NCBI GenBank assembly: GCA_964519835.1
Contig: CAZFLD010000009.1
Coordinates: forward strand, 1 to 64,000
Origin: CAZFLD01 sp964519835
GTDB lineage: Bacteria > Spirochaetota > Spirochaetia > DSM-27196 > CAZFLD01
Direction: 5' to 3'
DNA: 64,000 nt
The notes below the pieces were generated by a model. It saw nothing but the letters and a program-made list of their open reading frames with translations, did not search any database and was not told the origin of the DNA. Numbering within the stretch: position 1 is the stretch's first letter; each line of letters opens with the position of its first letter. The position numbers and the translations under genes are program-made. This document shows positions 24,870-33,929 of this stretch, piece by piece.

Positions 24870-26267
24870 TTAGTCCGTCGCCGGTGGTGACTCTTCGTGG
24901 GCGCGCAGAACTGCTTCTATCTCGTCTTCCCGGTAGCGCATAAAAAACAAGAATCCAAGTAGACAAAATGCTGCCGCCGCAACGGCGGAAATGCGTACGC
25001 CGAGTGGATTGTCGAGACTCCGGCCGAGTAATAGAAACGATGGAAACAGCAAGTTCGCCAACGATACCCCCATCTTTCTTACGAAGTTTCGGGCGCCAAA
25101 GAAGACGCCGGCCTTATAGGTTCCCTTTTTTATGCCCTCCGATGCGGCGATGTCGGAAAGGATCGCCGTTGGAAGAATGCCCAAAGCCGCGATTGGGAAT
25201 GCCGCCACCGCAACAATCACGACTCCCTGGACCGCCGCCGGTGCGTTTAGGCTGCCAAGGGCAAAAAAGACCGCAAAGGTGAGTCCAAGCATGCCAAACG
25301 CGATGAGCATAAGTCGCTTTTTGCCCGTTCTATGGGCGAGGCGACTTATTGGTACATAGAAAATGATACTTAGCACAAAGAGAATTGTCATAAGCAGAGA
25401 TGCATAGCCCGCCGGGAGTCCGAGGAGCAGGGTGACGTAGAAGCTTATGCCGGTCTGCGTAAAGGTCAGTGCCATCCAGTACATCAGATCGGAAAGGCTA
25501 AACATGACAAAGTTGCGACTCTGAAATGCCGTGGCCACGGCCTTGAACGGCGCCTCCTTGGAGACGTGGTATTCCGAGTACCGGCGCTCGTCGACAAAAA
25601 AGACGGGCAGATACATCGCTACCAACGAAGCAATCGCAAACAAGGCTATGGTCAACTGAAACGCGCCGGTTGCTCCAAAGGAAGGTGTTAAGGCTGCCTG
25701 CACCGCGTATACCTGGTTGCCGACCGCGAACCCCAATGCCCACGCAACCGACACCAACGCACTCAAATGGAGACGCTCCTTACGAGTGTGGCCGATTTCG
25801 CTGATCATTGCGGTAAACGGGACAACGTAAACCGTCATGCCCAAATAGAAGACCGACAAGCTAATCGCGAGCCATACGGCGTTGACCGTGCTCTCGGTAC
25901 CGACGATGGGCGTGAATACAAGCACCGAAAAGACCGCGAACGGCAGGCCTCCTATCGCCATAAAAACACGGCGTTTTCCAAACCTCGATGTGGACCGGTC
26001 CGACAGTCCCGCGACGAGGGGGTCCGTAACCGCATCAAAGACGCGTCCAAAGGCATTGAGGAGACCGATAACGGTGGCAATGCCCAAAACGGCACCCTGA
26101 AAGATCAACACCGGGAACACGGCGCCGTCGTTGCCTTCGGGCGACATGTAGAAGTAGTTGATCAGATTGCTCACGGCATAGCTCCCCAGAGACCAGCCGA
26201 ACTGCCCCGCGGCGTAGATGACTTGCTTTCCCCCGGGGAGTTTTTCCGGGCTCCGGGCCTTGATCAC
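24870..26267 (-). CDS. GPH-family sugar:cation symporter (MFS)
   Basis: The product has 465 residues and about twelve transmembrane segments. The family hallmark is in the loop after the second or third segment (FDAVTDPLVAGLSDRSTSRF, then GKRR), as in MelB, XylP and LacS-type glycoside-pentoside-hexuronide symporters. These move a sugar or glycoside with Na+ or H+. The start is a GTG at 26267 followed by the conserved KLPGGKQVIYAAGQFGWSLG opening. The substrate is not predictable. The gene converges tightly (five bases) on the kinase-like gene and is divergent from ftsH across 224 bases. Confidence 0.88.
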   Translation of the reverse strand: MIKARSPEKLPGGKQVIYAAGQFGWSLGSYAVSNLINYFYMSPEGNDGAVFPVLIFQGAVLGIATVIGLLNAFGRVFDAVTDPLVAGLSDRSTSRFGKRRVFMAIGGLPFAVFSVLVFTPIVGTESTVNAVWLAISLSVFYLGMTVYVVPFTAMISEIGHTRKERLHLSALVSVAWALGFAVGNQVYAVQAALTPSFGATGAFQLTIALFAIASLVAMYLPVFFVDERRYSEYHVSKEAPFKAVATAFQSRNFVMFSLSDLMYWMALTFTQTGISFYVTLLLGLPAGYASLLMTILFVLSIIFYVPISRLAHRTGKKRLMLIAFGMLGLTFAVFFALGSLNAPAAVQGVVIVAVAAFPIAALGILPTAILSDIAASEGIKKGTYKAGVFFGARNFVRKMGVSLANLLFPSFLLLGRSLDNPLGVRISAVAAAAFCLLGFLFFMRYREDEIEAVLRAHEESPPATD

Positions 26268-26440
26268 ACCGCATCATTGCCGCAGAGCGCATCTTTCTGC
26301 AACGCCGATCCTGGGTCAGTTTGGCGCACACGTTCGCGTCACAGACAAGTTGTATCATTTTGACGCACATCTCGGGGTCGTCCAGAGGCGGCCCGATTGG
26401 TCGCACGTGTTAAGTCCATGTAAAACAGGCATTTATTTTC

Positions 26441-26470
26441 CTGCCGTGTTGGCGCGATAGTTGCTATATT
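26441..26470 (+). promoter_or_regulatory. Promoter of ftsH
   Basis: CTGCCG at 26441-26446, an 18-base spacer, then TATATT at 26465-26470 within an extended TGCTATATT. A CGGAGG ribosome binding site follows nine bases before the ATG at 26492. Confidence 0.55.
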
Positions 26471-26491
26471 CTTTGTCGGAGGTATCATCGA

Positions 26492-28345
26492 ATGAGTGAT
26501 ACAAAAGATCCGCGGGGGTCAGGCGGATTCAACCTGTCGAACCTAGGCCGATGGCCGTACATCTGGCTTCTAATCATCGGCTGTATCCTTGTGATTCAGC
26601 TGCTGTCGAACATAACCGCTACGGACCCGGGCCGGTACGTCGAATACAGCCGCTTCAAGGACCTCGTGGAGTCGGGGCAGATCGTCCGGGTGGAGATAAC
26701 CGACGACACCTACCTCGGCCTGGGCACCGGCTCGGGCGGCGATGAGTATGCGCCGCTATTCCGCACGACTCCCGTAGACGATCCCGGTTTTATCTCCCTA
26801 CTCGATCAGGCGAATGTCGAGTACTACGCGGTACAAACCCCCGACACGTCGTGGCTGAGCGCGATTCTGTCGTGGGTGTTGCCTATTGGACTTATTCTGC
26901 TTCTGTTCCGCGGCACGATGCGGCGCGTCGGGGGGATGAACTCAGATCTGATGTCCATCGGACGCTCCAACTCGCGATGGGTGGCGGAAGGTACAACCGG
27001 CGTGATGTTCAGCGATGTCGCCGGTGCCGACGAGTCTAAGGCCGAGCTCGAGGAGGTCGTCGACTTTTTAAAAAGACCGGAGCGGTACCAAGAAATTGGT
27101 GGTCGAATTCCCAAGGGAGTGCTCTTGGTCGGACCACCCGGTACGGGAAAGACACTTCTGGCCCGTGCCGTCGCGGGAGAGGCCGGTGTACCGTTCTTCA
27201 GGCTGAGCGGCGCGGACTTTGTGGAGATGTTTGTGGGCGTTGGGGCCTCCCGGGTGCGCGACCTATTCAAAAAGGCCCGGGAGAAGGCGCCGTCGATTGT
27301 GTTTATCGACGAGCTCGATGCAATTGGTAAGAGCCGCGCGGCATCGGTATCCACAAACGACGAGCGCGAACAGACACTTAATCAGCTCCTGGTGGAGATG
27401 GACGGTTTCGACGCGCGCGAGGGCGTTATTATCATCGCCGCGACAAACCGGCCGGAGATTCTCGATCCGGCGCTGCTGCGGCCGGGACGCTTCGATCGGC
27501 AGGTGCTTGTGGACAAGCCCGACCTAAAGGGCCGTGAGGCCATCCTCCGCATCCATTCTCGGTCGGTCAAACTCGATCCTGAGGTCGACTTGAATCGTGT
27601 AGCCCGCGGAACCGCCGGGCTTGCCGGCGCCGATCTCGCCAACATCGTCAATGAAGCGGCGCTGACCGCCGTGCGCGGTGGGCGAACCCGGGTAAGCCAG
27701 GAGGACTTCTCGGAGGCCATCGAAAAAACGATGGCAGGCCTTTCGAAAAAAAACCGAGTGTTGAACGACGATGAGCGCAAGATTGTTGCCTATCACGAGG
27801 TCGGTCATGCCCTCGCGGCAAAGTTATCGGACGGAGCAGATCCGGTAGAGAAAATTTCCATTGTGCCAAGAGGACTCGCGGCTTTGGGCTATACACTGCA
27901 ACTGCCGCAAGAGGACCGTTTTTTGCTCCGTGAGCGGGAGCTTCTCGGCCGGATCGATGTGCTTTTGGGTGGTCGTGCCGCCGAGGAACTGGTCTTTGGT
28001 GAAGTGTCTACCGGAGCAGCCAACGATCTCACGCGTGCTTCAGAGATTGCGAGAAAGATGGTTACCGACTACGGAATGAGCGAGCGCTACCGGAACGTCT
28101 ACTTGAATACGCGCAGGGAGCCGGGTTTTTTGGCCAACGGTTCAATTGGTGGCCGTGACTATTCGGAGGAGACCCAGGCTTACATCGACGGCGAAGTGGC
28201 CCGTGTCATTCGGCAGCGCTACGAGTATGTCCGTGACGTGCTCGAGAAAAACCGCCCAACCCTGGAAGAACTGACTCGAGTTCTGCTAAAACAAGAGATC
28301 ATAGATCGAGCGCAGTTCGAGGAGATTTGTGCAAAGGCAGCGTAG
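26492..28345 (+). CDS. ftsH: ATP-dependent zinc metalloprotease FtsH
   Basis: This 617-residue membrane AAA+ protease degrades misassembled membrane proteins and regulatory proteins. Two transmembrane helices (~17-36 and ~128-145) flank a periplasmic FtsH-extracellular domain. The AAA module has Walker A GPPGTGKT near 214, Walker B IVFIDELDAI near 270 and the second region of homology ATNRPEILDPALLRPGRFDR. The pore loop contains FVEMFVGVGASR. The zinc site is HEVGH near 434, a Val replacing the common Ala, with the third ligand Asp in the later GAANDLTRA segment. The C-terminus is short and has no long acidic tail. The downstream lipoprotein gene overlaps its end by 17 bases. Confidence 0.97.
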   Translation: MSDTKDPRGSGGFNLSNLGRWPYIWLLIIGCILVIQLLSNITATDPGRYVEYSRFKDLVESGQIVRVEITDDTYLGLGTGSGGDEYAPLFRTTPVDDPGFISLLDQANVEYYAVQTPDTSWLSAILSWVLPIGLILLLFRGTMRRVGGMNSDLMSIGRSNSRWVAEGTTGVMFSDVAGADESKAELEEVVDFLKRPERYQEIGGRIPKGVLLVGPPGTGKTLLARAVAGEAGVPFFRLSGADFVEMFVGVGASRVRDLFKKAREKAPSIVFIDELDAIGKSRAASVSTNDEREQTLNQLLVEMDGFDAREGVIIIAATNRPEILDPALLRPGRFDRQVLVDKPDLKGREAILRIHSRSVKLDPEVDLNRVARGTAGLAGADLANIVNEAALTAVRGGRTRVSQEDFSEAIEKTMAGLSKKNRVLNDDERKIVAYHEVGHALAAKLSDGADPVEKISIVPRGLAALGYTLQLPQEDRFLLRERELLGRIDVLLGGRAAEELVFGEVSTGAANDLTRASEIARKMVTDYGMSERYRNVYLNTRREPGFLANGSIGGRDYSEETQAYIDGEVARVIRQRYEYVRDVLEKNRPTLEELTRVLLKQEIIDRAQFEEICAKAA

Positions 28346-28841
28346 TGTTTGGTTGATTATCGCCTCCCTGATGTTGGTCGCCGCGTGTGGCCCTGAAGAC
28401 ACGGCCGGCGATGAGCGGGGGCCCGACGGCGCCGGTGGACCGCCCTCGGAAGAGGTGGCCCCGGAGCCGGGACCAACGGATGAAGAGGCTCGAGAGGCCT
28501 TTACCGTCGTATACAGCGTTGCGGTCCATGCCGTCGTGCAGGCAGCCCTTGGGCGTGAAGCCGACGGACTAAATGTGGACCAGGCCGCCCGTGAAATCGT
28601 TGTGCGTGACTTCCCGCTCGGGTCGTTCTCCGACGTCTACGAGCGGATGTCCGGTCGCCTCGAGAGTGACAAAGCGACGGCGCTTTCCGGCGTCGTGTCC
28701 CTGTCCGGCGGCCCCATTGCGTCCCTCGAGATCGACGTCCCGGCTATCGACTCGCGCGATGGTGCGCGTGCGGCTGCCGTTGTTGCCGATGGAATCTTGT
28801 TTGATCTCGAGTTCGACGCCGAACCCCTGCGCCGCCCATAA
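28329..28841 (+). CDS. Small lipoprotein of unknown function
   Basis: The product has 170 residues from a GTG that overlaps ftsH by 17 bases. The signal peptide (MQRQRSVWLIIASLMLVAAC) ends in a lipobox with Cys at residue 20. A ~30-residue acidic, Pro/Gly-rich tether (20-52) follows. The rest contains helices (AREAFTVVYSVAVHAVVQAA) and a strand-rich end (SLSGGPIASLEIDVPAID). I do not recognise the family. The overlap with ftsH suggests co-expression, but a link to proteolysis is only inference. Confidence 0.7.
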   Translation: MQRQRSVWLIIASLMLVAACGPEDTAGDERGPDGAGGPPSEEVAPEPGPTDEEAREAFTVVYSVAVHAVVQAALGREADGLNVDQAAREIVVRDFPLGSFSDVYERMSGRLESDKATALSGVVSLSGGPIASLEIDVPAIDSRDGARAAAVVADGILFDLEFDAEPLRRP

Positions 28842-28994
28842 TGCGCCGCCCATAAATAGTAAGCCGGGCTCAGCCGCGGGCCGGTCCACACGTTCTCACG
28901 CCGTCTTGGTAGTCCGCCCGACCCCGGGCCGCGATTGTCCCTTACCTTGACACCACCTATGCGCGTTCCTACAATCACACGCGCCATTTTGACC

Positions 28995-29016
28995 CGCCTG
29001 AAGTCAGGCGTTTTTT
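28995..29016 (+). terminator. Intrinsic terminator/attenuator in the ileS leader
   Basis: CGCCTG-AAGT-CAGGCG followed by TTTTTT. It ends only 22 bases before the ileS start codon and directly precedes the GGAGGAG ribosome binding site, so there is no room for a promoter after it. ileS must be transcribed through it. Confidence 0.75.
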
Positions 29017-29038
29017 CCTGCAATCACCGGAGGAGTGT

Positions 29039-32000
29039 GTGTACGACCCAGTAGATCCCAAAGCAGATCTTCCCGGCCTCGAATTAGAGGTCCTGAACTT
29101 TTGGAACCGCAATGGGATTTTCGAGAAGTCGATCGAAAACCGCGACGGGTCTCCCGAGTTTGTTTTCTACGACGGGCCTCCGTTCGCCACGGGGCTGCCT
29201 CACTTTGGACATTTTGTCCCGGGAACCATCAAAGATATCGTACCCCGCTACAAGACGATGAAGGGGTTCAAAGTCGATCGTCGCTTCGGTTGGGACTGTC
29301 ACGGCCTGCCGGTGGAGTACGAGATCATGAAGTCCCTCGGCATCTCAGGCAAGACGGGCATCGAGGATTACGGCGTCGCTGAGTTCAACGAGGCGTGCCG
29401 TTCGGTGGTGTTGCGCTACACCAACGAGTGGCGGCAGATCGTGTCGCGCATGGGCAGATGGGTTGACTTCGACAACGACTACAAGACCATGGATCCGGAC
29501 TACATGGAGAGCATCTGGTGGGTCTTCAAGAAGTTGTGGGAGAACGATCTCATCTACGAGGGTTACTATATTCTGCCGTACAGCCCGGCTTTGGCGACTC
29601 CGCTCTCCAATTTCGAGGTCAATCAGGGTGGCTACAAAGAAATCACCGATCCGGCCATCACCGTGCGCTTCCGGCTCCGCGGCAGTCCCAATGCCTACAT
29701 TTTAGCGTGGACGACAACGCCGTGGACCTTGCCCTCAAACCTCGGCCTGGCCCTCGGACCGGACATCACGTATGTGCGAATCAAGGAGGGCGACGACATC
29801 TTCATCCTCGCTGAATCGCGGCTCGAGGCGTACTACAAGGATTCATCCGAGTACACGATCTTGGAGCGAAAGCACGGCGCCGAGTTGGCCGGTATGGAGT
29901 ACGAGCCCCTTTTCCCGTACTTCGCGGACCTGTCCGATCAAGGCGCCTTCCGCACGCATGCGGCCGACTACGTTACAACGGAGGACGGTACCGGTATTGT
30001 CCACATTGCACCGGGCTTTGGCGAAGACGACTATCAGGTTCTCAAGGACTCGGGCCTCCCGATCGTTTGCCCGATCGACGCTGAGTGTAAGTTCACCTCT
30101 GAAGTCACCGATTACGAGGGCCTGTTTGTCAAAGACGCCGACAAATCGATTATTTCAAGGCTGAAAGAGACCGGCGCACTGGTCAAGCGCGAGAACTATC
30201 TGCACCCGTATCCCCACGACTATCGCACAGGCGTGCCCCTGATCTACCGGGCGGTTTCGTCCTGGTTTGTGCGCCTCGATCCCATCAAAGAACGCCTGCT
30301 CAAACACAATGCCGGCGTAGACTGGGTCCCCGCGCACCTTCGGGAGGGCCGGTTTGGCAAGTGGCTCGAGGGGGCCAAGGACTGGGCCATCTCGCGCAAC
30401 CGGTATTGGGGTAATCCGATCCCCATCTGGCAGAGTGACGGCGGCTCGTACGTCGAAGTGATCGGTTCACGCGAGGAGCTCTTTGAAAAGAGCGGGGTAC
30501 GGGTCGACGACCTGCATAAGCACTTCGTGGACGAGATCACGTGGCCGGCGCCGGACGGGTCGGGAACCATGCGGCGTATTCCGCAGATACTCGACTGCTG
30601 GTTCGAGTCGGGCTCCATGCCCTACGCCCAGAATCACTACCCGTTCGAGAACAAAGAGTGGTTCGAGTCGCACTATCCCGCGGACTTTATCGCCGAGGGG
30701 CTTGATCAGACGCGGGGCTGGTTCTACACGCTTACGGTACTTGCGGGAGCGCTTTTCGACTGCTCCGCCTTTGAGCACGTTGTTGTCAACGGACTTGTGC
30801 TTGCCGAAGACGGCAAAAAGATGAGCAAGTCGGAGCGGAACTTCACGGATCCCAAGGGAGTAATCGACAGGTTTGGTGCCGATGCCCTGCGGCTTTTCTT
30901 GATGAACTCGGCCGTAGTTCGTGGCGAGGACTTGAAGTACTCCGACGAAGGTGTCAGAGAGATTCTCAAGACCATTATCATTCCACTTTGGAATGCCTAT
31001 AGCTTTTACGTGACCTACGCCAACATCGACGAGGTGTCTCCGGACTTGGAACCGGAGGACCCGTCCAACCCGCTCGACCGTTGGGTCCTGAGCGAGGCGG
31101 AACGATTGGTCGAAGAAGTAACCGCCGGGCTCGACGGGTACGAGATGCAGCGCGCCATCGAGCCGATCGTCGGGTTTATTGACCTTCTGAACAACTGGTA
31201 TATACGCCGGTCGCGCAGACGATTCTGGAAGAGCGAGAGCGACGCCGATAAGGGCGACGCCTACGCGACGCTCTACAACGTGTTGGTCAAGCTGGTAACG
31301 GTGGCGGCGCCGATTATTCCGTTTATTACCGAGTCCATCTATCGCAATCTTCGCCGGGAGAATGCGCCGGAATCCGTGCACCTCCGTGATTATCCGGTGG
31401 CCGACCGCAGCAAACGCGACACCGACCTCGAGCAAAAGATGAGTGTTACGCGCGAGGCCGTGCGACTTGGTCGTGCGATTCGAAGCATGCACACCCTCAA
31501 GACCCGACAGCCCCTGAAAGCGATCCATCTTGTGACCCGGAACGACACCGAACGGCGAATTCTCCTCGAGATGGAGGACATCATCCGCGAGGAGCTCAAC
31601 GTCAAGGACGTGGTATTTCGGGAGAACGAGGAGGACCTGGTCGAGTTTTTCGCAAAGGCAAACTACAGGCTCCTTGGACGGGAGCTTGGCAAGGATATGA
31701 AGGCGGCCGCCGCGCGAATCGAGGAGCTGACCGCCGACGAGATTCAAACCCTCCTCGACGGCAATACGTTGAGCATAGAGGTGGCCGGGCGGAGCCTGGA
31801 CCTAAACAAAGAGAGTATTATCGTTCAGCGGACAGAAAAGGAGAATCTCCGGGTGCTAAACGAAGGCTCCCTGACCGTGGCGCTCGACCCGGAGATCACC
31901 GAGGACCTCTATCAAGAGGGGCTGGTCCGTGACCTTATTCGCGTCGTGCAAAACAAACGGAAGGACCTCGGGTTTGAGGTCTCCGATCGAATTGTAATCT

Positions 32001-32176
32001 ACCTGCAGTCATCCGACGAAGTGGTGGCCGCAGTGCAGCGTTTTGACGACTACCTTATGAACGAGACGCTGGCGACGGAGATCGTGTGGGGGCTGTCCGG
32101 CAAGCCCGATGAGACGGAGCTTGCCAACCACAAAGTGCTCTTTGAGCTGCGCCGTGTCGAGGCTGAGGCAGGATGA
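29039..32176 (+). CDS. ileS: Isoleucyl-tRNA synthetase (IleS2-like)
   Basis: This 1045-residue class I synthetase charges tRNA-Ile. The N-terminal GPPFATGLPHFGHF near residue 45 carries the HIGH-type signature as HFGH. The CP1 editing domain follows, with TTTPWTLPSNLGLA and ADYVTTEDGTGIVHIAPGFGEDDY. KMSKS (GKKMSKSERNF) is near 595. The opening MYDPVDPKADLPGLELEVL and the long C-terminal domain without Zn cysteines fit the eukaryote-like, often mupirocin-tolerant, IleS2 group rather than the classic bacterial type. That assignment is by pattern. The GTG start at 29039 has GGAGGAG upstream. The next gene overlaps its stop by four bases. Confidence 0.95.
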   Translation: MYDPVDPKADLPGLELEVLNFWNRNGIFEKSIENRDGSPEFVFYDGPPFATGLPHFGHFVPGTIKDIVPRYKTMKGFKVDRRFGWDCHGLPVEYEIMKSLGISGKTGIEDYGVAEFNEACRSVVLRYTNEWRQIVSRMGRWVDFDNDYKTMDPDYMESIWWVFKKLWENDLIYEGYYILPYSPALATPLSNFEVNQGGYKEITDPAITVRFRLRGSPNAYILAWTTTPWTLPSNLGLALGPDITYVRIKEGDDIFILAESRLEAYYKDSSEYTILERKHGAELAGMEYEPLFPYFADLSDQGAFRTHAADYVTTEDGTGIVHIAPGFGEDDYQVLKDSGLPIVCPIDAECKFTSEVTDYEGLFVKDADKSIISRLKETGALVKRENYLHPYPHDYRTGVPLIYRAVSSWFVRLDPIKERLLKHNAGVDWVPAHLREGRFGKWLEGAKDWAISRNRYWGNPIPIWQSDGGSYVEVIGSREELFEKSGVRVDDLHKHFVDEITWPAPDGSGTMRRIPQILDCWFESGSMPYAQNHYPFENKEWFESHYPADFIAEGLDQTRGWFYTLTVLAGALFDCSAFEHVVVNGLVLAEDGKKMSKSERNFTDPKGVIDRFGADALRLFLMNSAVVRGEDLKYSDEGVREILKTIIIPLWNAYSFYVTYANIDEVSPDLEPEDPSNPLDRWVLSEAERLVEEVTAGLDGYEMQRAIEPIVGFIDLLNNWYIRRSRRRFWKSESDADKGDAYATLYNVLVKLVTVAAPIIPFITESIYRNLRRENAPESVHLRDYPVADRSKRDTDLEQKMSVTREAVRLGRAIRSMHTLKTRQPLKAIHLVTRNDTERRILLEMEDIIREELNVKDVVFRENEEDLVEFFAKANYRLLGRELGKDMKAAAARIEELTADEIQTLLDGNTLSIEVAGRSLDLNKESIIVQRTEKENLRVLNEGSLTVALDPEITEDLYQEGLVRDLIRVVQNKRKDLGFEVSDRIVIYLQSSDEVVAAVQRFDDYLMNETLATEIVWGLSGKPDETELANHKVLFELRRVEAEAG

Positions 32177-33204
32177 CACACAAATACCGTGGCCCCGCCG
32201 GTTTCGGCCGCGGTGTCCGGCGCGTAGAGCACGCAGCGACACTTGTTCTCGTCGCCTTTGCCGTCTTTTCCTGCGCAACCGCTCCGGCTGCGGATCCGGC
32301 TGCGTCGCGGGCGTTCGAGTTTTTGCCCCAAGGCGCAGGCTTCTACTTTGCGGTCGAGGGCCAGGTCGTTCGCGAGCTACTCTCGGGCGAGTCACCACTT
32401 GCAGCCGGGCTCGACGTCCTGGAGCTGGGGAGCATAAGAGCCCGCGGCGACGTTGCCCTTCCGAGCTCGGGAGAGCTGGAGCAGCTGACGAATCGCCTGC
32501 ATCGCGTGTACGGTGCGCTTGATCCGAAGACGGAGCGTGTCTTTTTGGCCGTTGAAGGTGACTTTCCCCCCTCGCTTGTCGATCTTGGATTATCCACCAC
32601 GCAAGAGTTTAGACGGCGAACACTTTTTGTAGACGGCGTTCGCCATGACTACTTTTTCTCCCAAGAGCTTTCCCTGGAACTGTATCTGCCGGCAGGCGGC
32701 GTACTGCTTTTGTCTACCGGGGAGATCGAACATCTTATGGCAAACGCTCGACGGCCACGGGTCCCGGGGGCGCTTGTGGGTCTCGAAGACGATTTTACCA
32801 ATCTCCCCGTTGCGTTTTTGATCAACGCCCCCGCCGAGGCCGACGTAGCAGAGCTCCTTGGGCTTCCGGTTCGCCTCCCGATACAAGACGTGTTTGTCGG
32901 CACCAATGCTCGGCTTGATGCGGAGGTGATGTTGTTCGGGCGGATTCGCTTCGCCGACGAGCAGACCGCCGCGGCATTCTCGCGTGTCATACGGTTTGCA
33001 CTCCTCGCGATATTCGCCGACTCGGATATCCCGCGGGCCGAGTTGATTGCGGGCTTTAGTGCCGCGGCCGAGGGGGATGTCGTGAGCTTTTCCGGCCTGC
33101 CTGTGCCGTGGCGCTTTATCGAAGCGCTGAGCTCCGCGTCGGAGCCCGCCCCCGGGGATCAGCCGACTCCTTCCGACGAACAAGACGCCGGGAGCCAAAG
33201 GTGA
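32173..33204 (+). CDS. Putative lipoprotein of unknown function
   Basis: The product has 343 residues, coupled to ileS by an ATGA overlap. An Arg-rich N-terminus precedes a hydrophobic segment ending AVFSCATA, so Cys37 or so is probably lipid-modified. The mature part alternates strands and helices: FEFLPQGAGFYFAVEGQVV, RVFLAVEGDFP, LYLPAGGVLLLSTGEIEHL, VAFLINAPAEADV. The last ~20 residues are Pro/Asp-rich and overlap hisH by four bases. The repeated pattern of evaluating strands is reminiscent of periplasmic proteins of unknown function, and I do not recognise the family. Although it sits between ileS and hisH, no metabolic link can be drawn. Confidence 0.68.
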   Translation: MTHKYRGPAGFGRGVRRVEHAATLVLVAFAVFSCATAPAADPAASRAFEFLPQGAGFYFAVEGQVVRELLSGESPLAAGLDVLELGSIRARGDVALPSSGELEQLTNRLHRVYGALDPKTERVFLAVEGDFPPSLVDLGLSTTQEFRRRTLFVDGVRHDYFFSQELSLELYLPAGGVLLLSTGEIEHLMANARRPRVPGALVGLEDDFTNLPVAFLINAPAEADVAELLGLPVRLPIQDVFVGTNARLDAEVMLFGRIRFADEQTAAAFSRVIRFALLAIFADSDIPRAELIAGFSAAAEGDVVSFSGLPVPWRFIEALSSASEPAPGDQPTPSDEQDAGSQR

Positions 33205-33929
33205 ACGTCGGCGTTGTTGACTACGGCGCCGGGAACTTGGCGAGTGTTGTTCGCGCGCTGTCGTTTCTTGGTGCGGGTTTCAAGACGTGTTCAACCCCGG
33301 ACGGTCTGGAAGCCGTAGACCGTCTGATCTTTCCTGGGGTGGGTGAAGCCCGTGCCTCGATGGATCGGCTGCGTGAACAAGGCCTTGACGAGGCGATTTG
33401 TATGTTTGTCAAATCCGGCAGGCCTCTTTTGGGAATCTGCATCGGCGCGCAGGTAGTACTCGATGGCTCGGATGAACGGGATGCGGCCTGCCTTGGCTTG
33501 GTTCCGGGACGCGCCAAGCGATTTCCCTCCGTCGACGGCACAGGCGCGCCGCTCAAGGTGCCGCACATGGGCTGGAACAGCGTAGACATCGTCCACGATG
33601 ATCCGATCTTTGCCGGAATCCAGTCCGGCTCGAGCTTCTATTTTGTGCACTCCTATTATCCTGCCCCCCACGGGGAGGCGTCGGTCTTGGCAACAAGCGA
33701 CTACGGGCAGCCGTTTGCCGCTGCCTATCGGCTCGAAAACCTGGTGGCCGTGCAATTTCATCCGGAGAAGTCGGGGCCGGTCGGCCTCAGGCTCCTGTCC
33801 AACTTCCTCGGATCCGATGTGCCGGCTGAGCACGGGGACCGTGGAGTGGTGGAACGAGCACGCGACGCCGGCTCCGCCGCAAAACGGGGTGGCGGCGCCG
33901 CGTGGTGCGGCAGTCGAGGAGACCGGTAG
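33201..33929 (+). CDS. hisH: Imidazole glycerol phosphate synthase, glutaminase subunit HisH
   Basis: The product has 242 residues. HisH hydrolyses glutamine and passes ammonia to HisF in histidine synthesis. The opening NVGVVDYGAGNLASV is characteristic. The nucleophile Cys is in GRPLLGICIGAQ near residue 80, with Ala for the usual Met after Gly, and the catalytic His-Glu is in QFHPEKSG near residue 180. The GTG at 33201 overlaps the previous stop (GTGA). About 30 residues after the family end (SNFLGSD) are a Gly/Arg-rich tail running up to hisF. No other his genes are in the window. Confidence 0.93.
   Translation: MNVGVVDYGAGNLASVVRALSFLGAGFKTCSTPDGLEAVDRLIFPGVGEARASMDRLREQGLDEAICMFVKSGRPLLGICIGAQVVLDGSDERDAACLGLVPGRAKRFPSVDGTGAPLKVPHMGWNSVDIVHDDPIFAGIQSGSSFYFVHSYYPAPHGEASVLATSDYGQPFAAAYRLENLVAVQFHPEKSGPVGLRLLSNFLGSDVPAEHGDRGVVERARDAGSAAKRGGGAAWCGSRGDR

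Noticed and set aside
28842..29038. T-box riboswitch upstream of ileS
   Set aside because: No AGGGTGG-type T-box sequence or specifier hairpin could be found, although a terminator is present.
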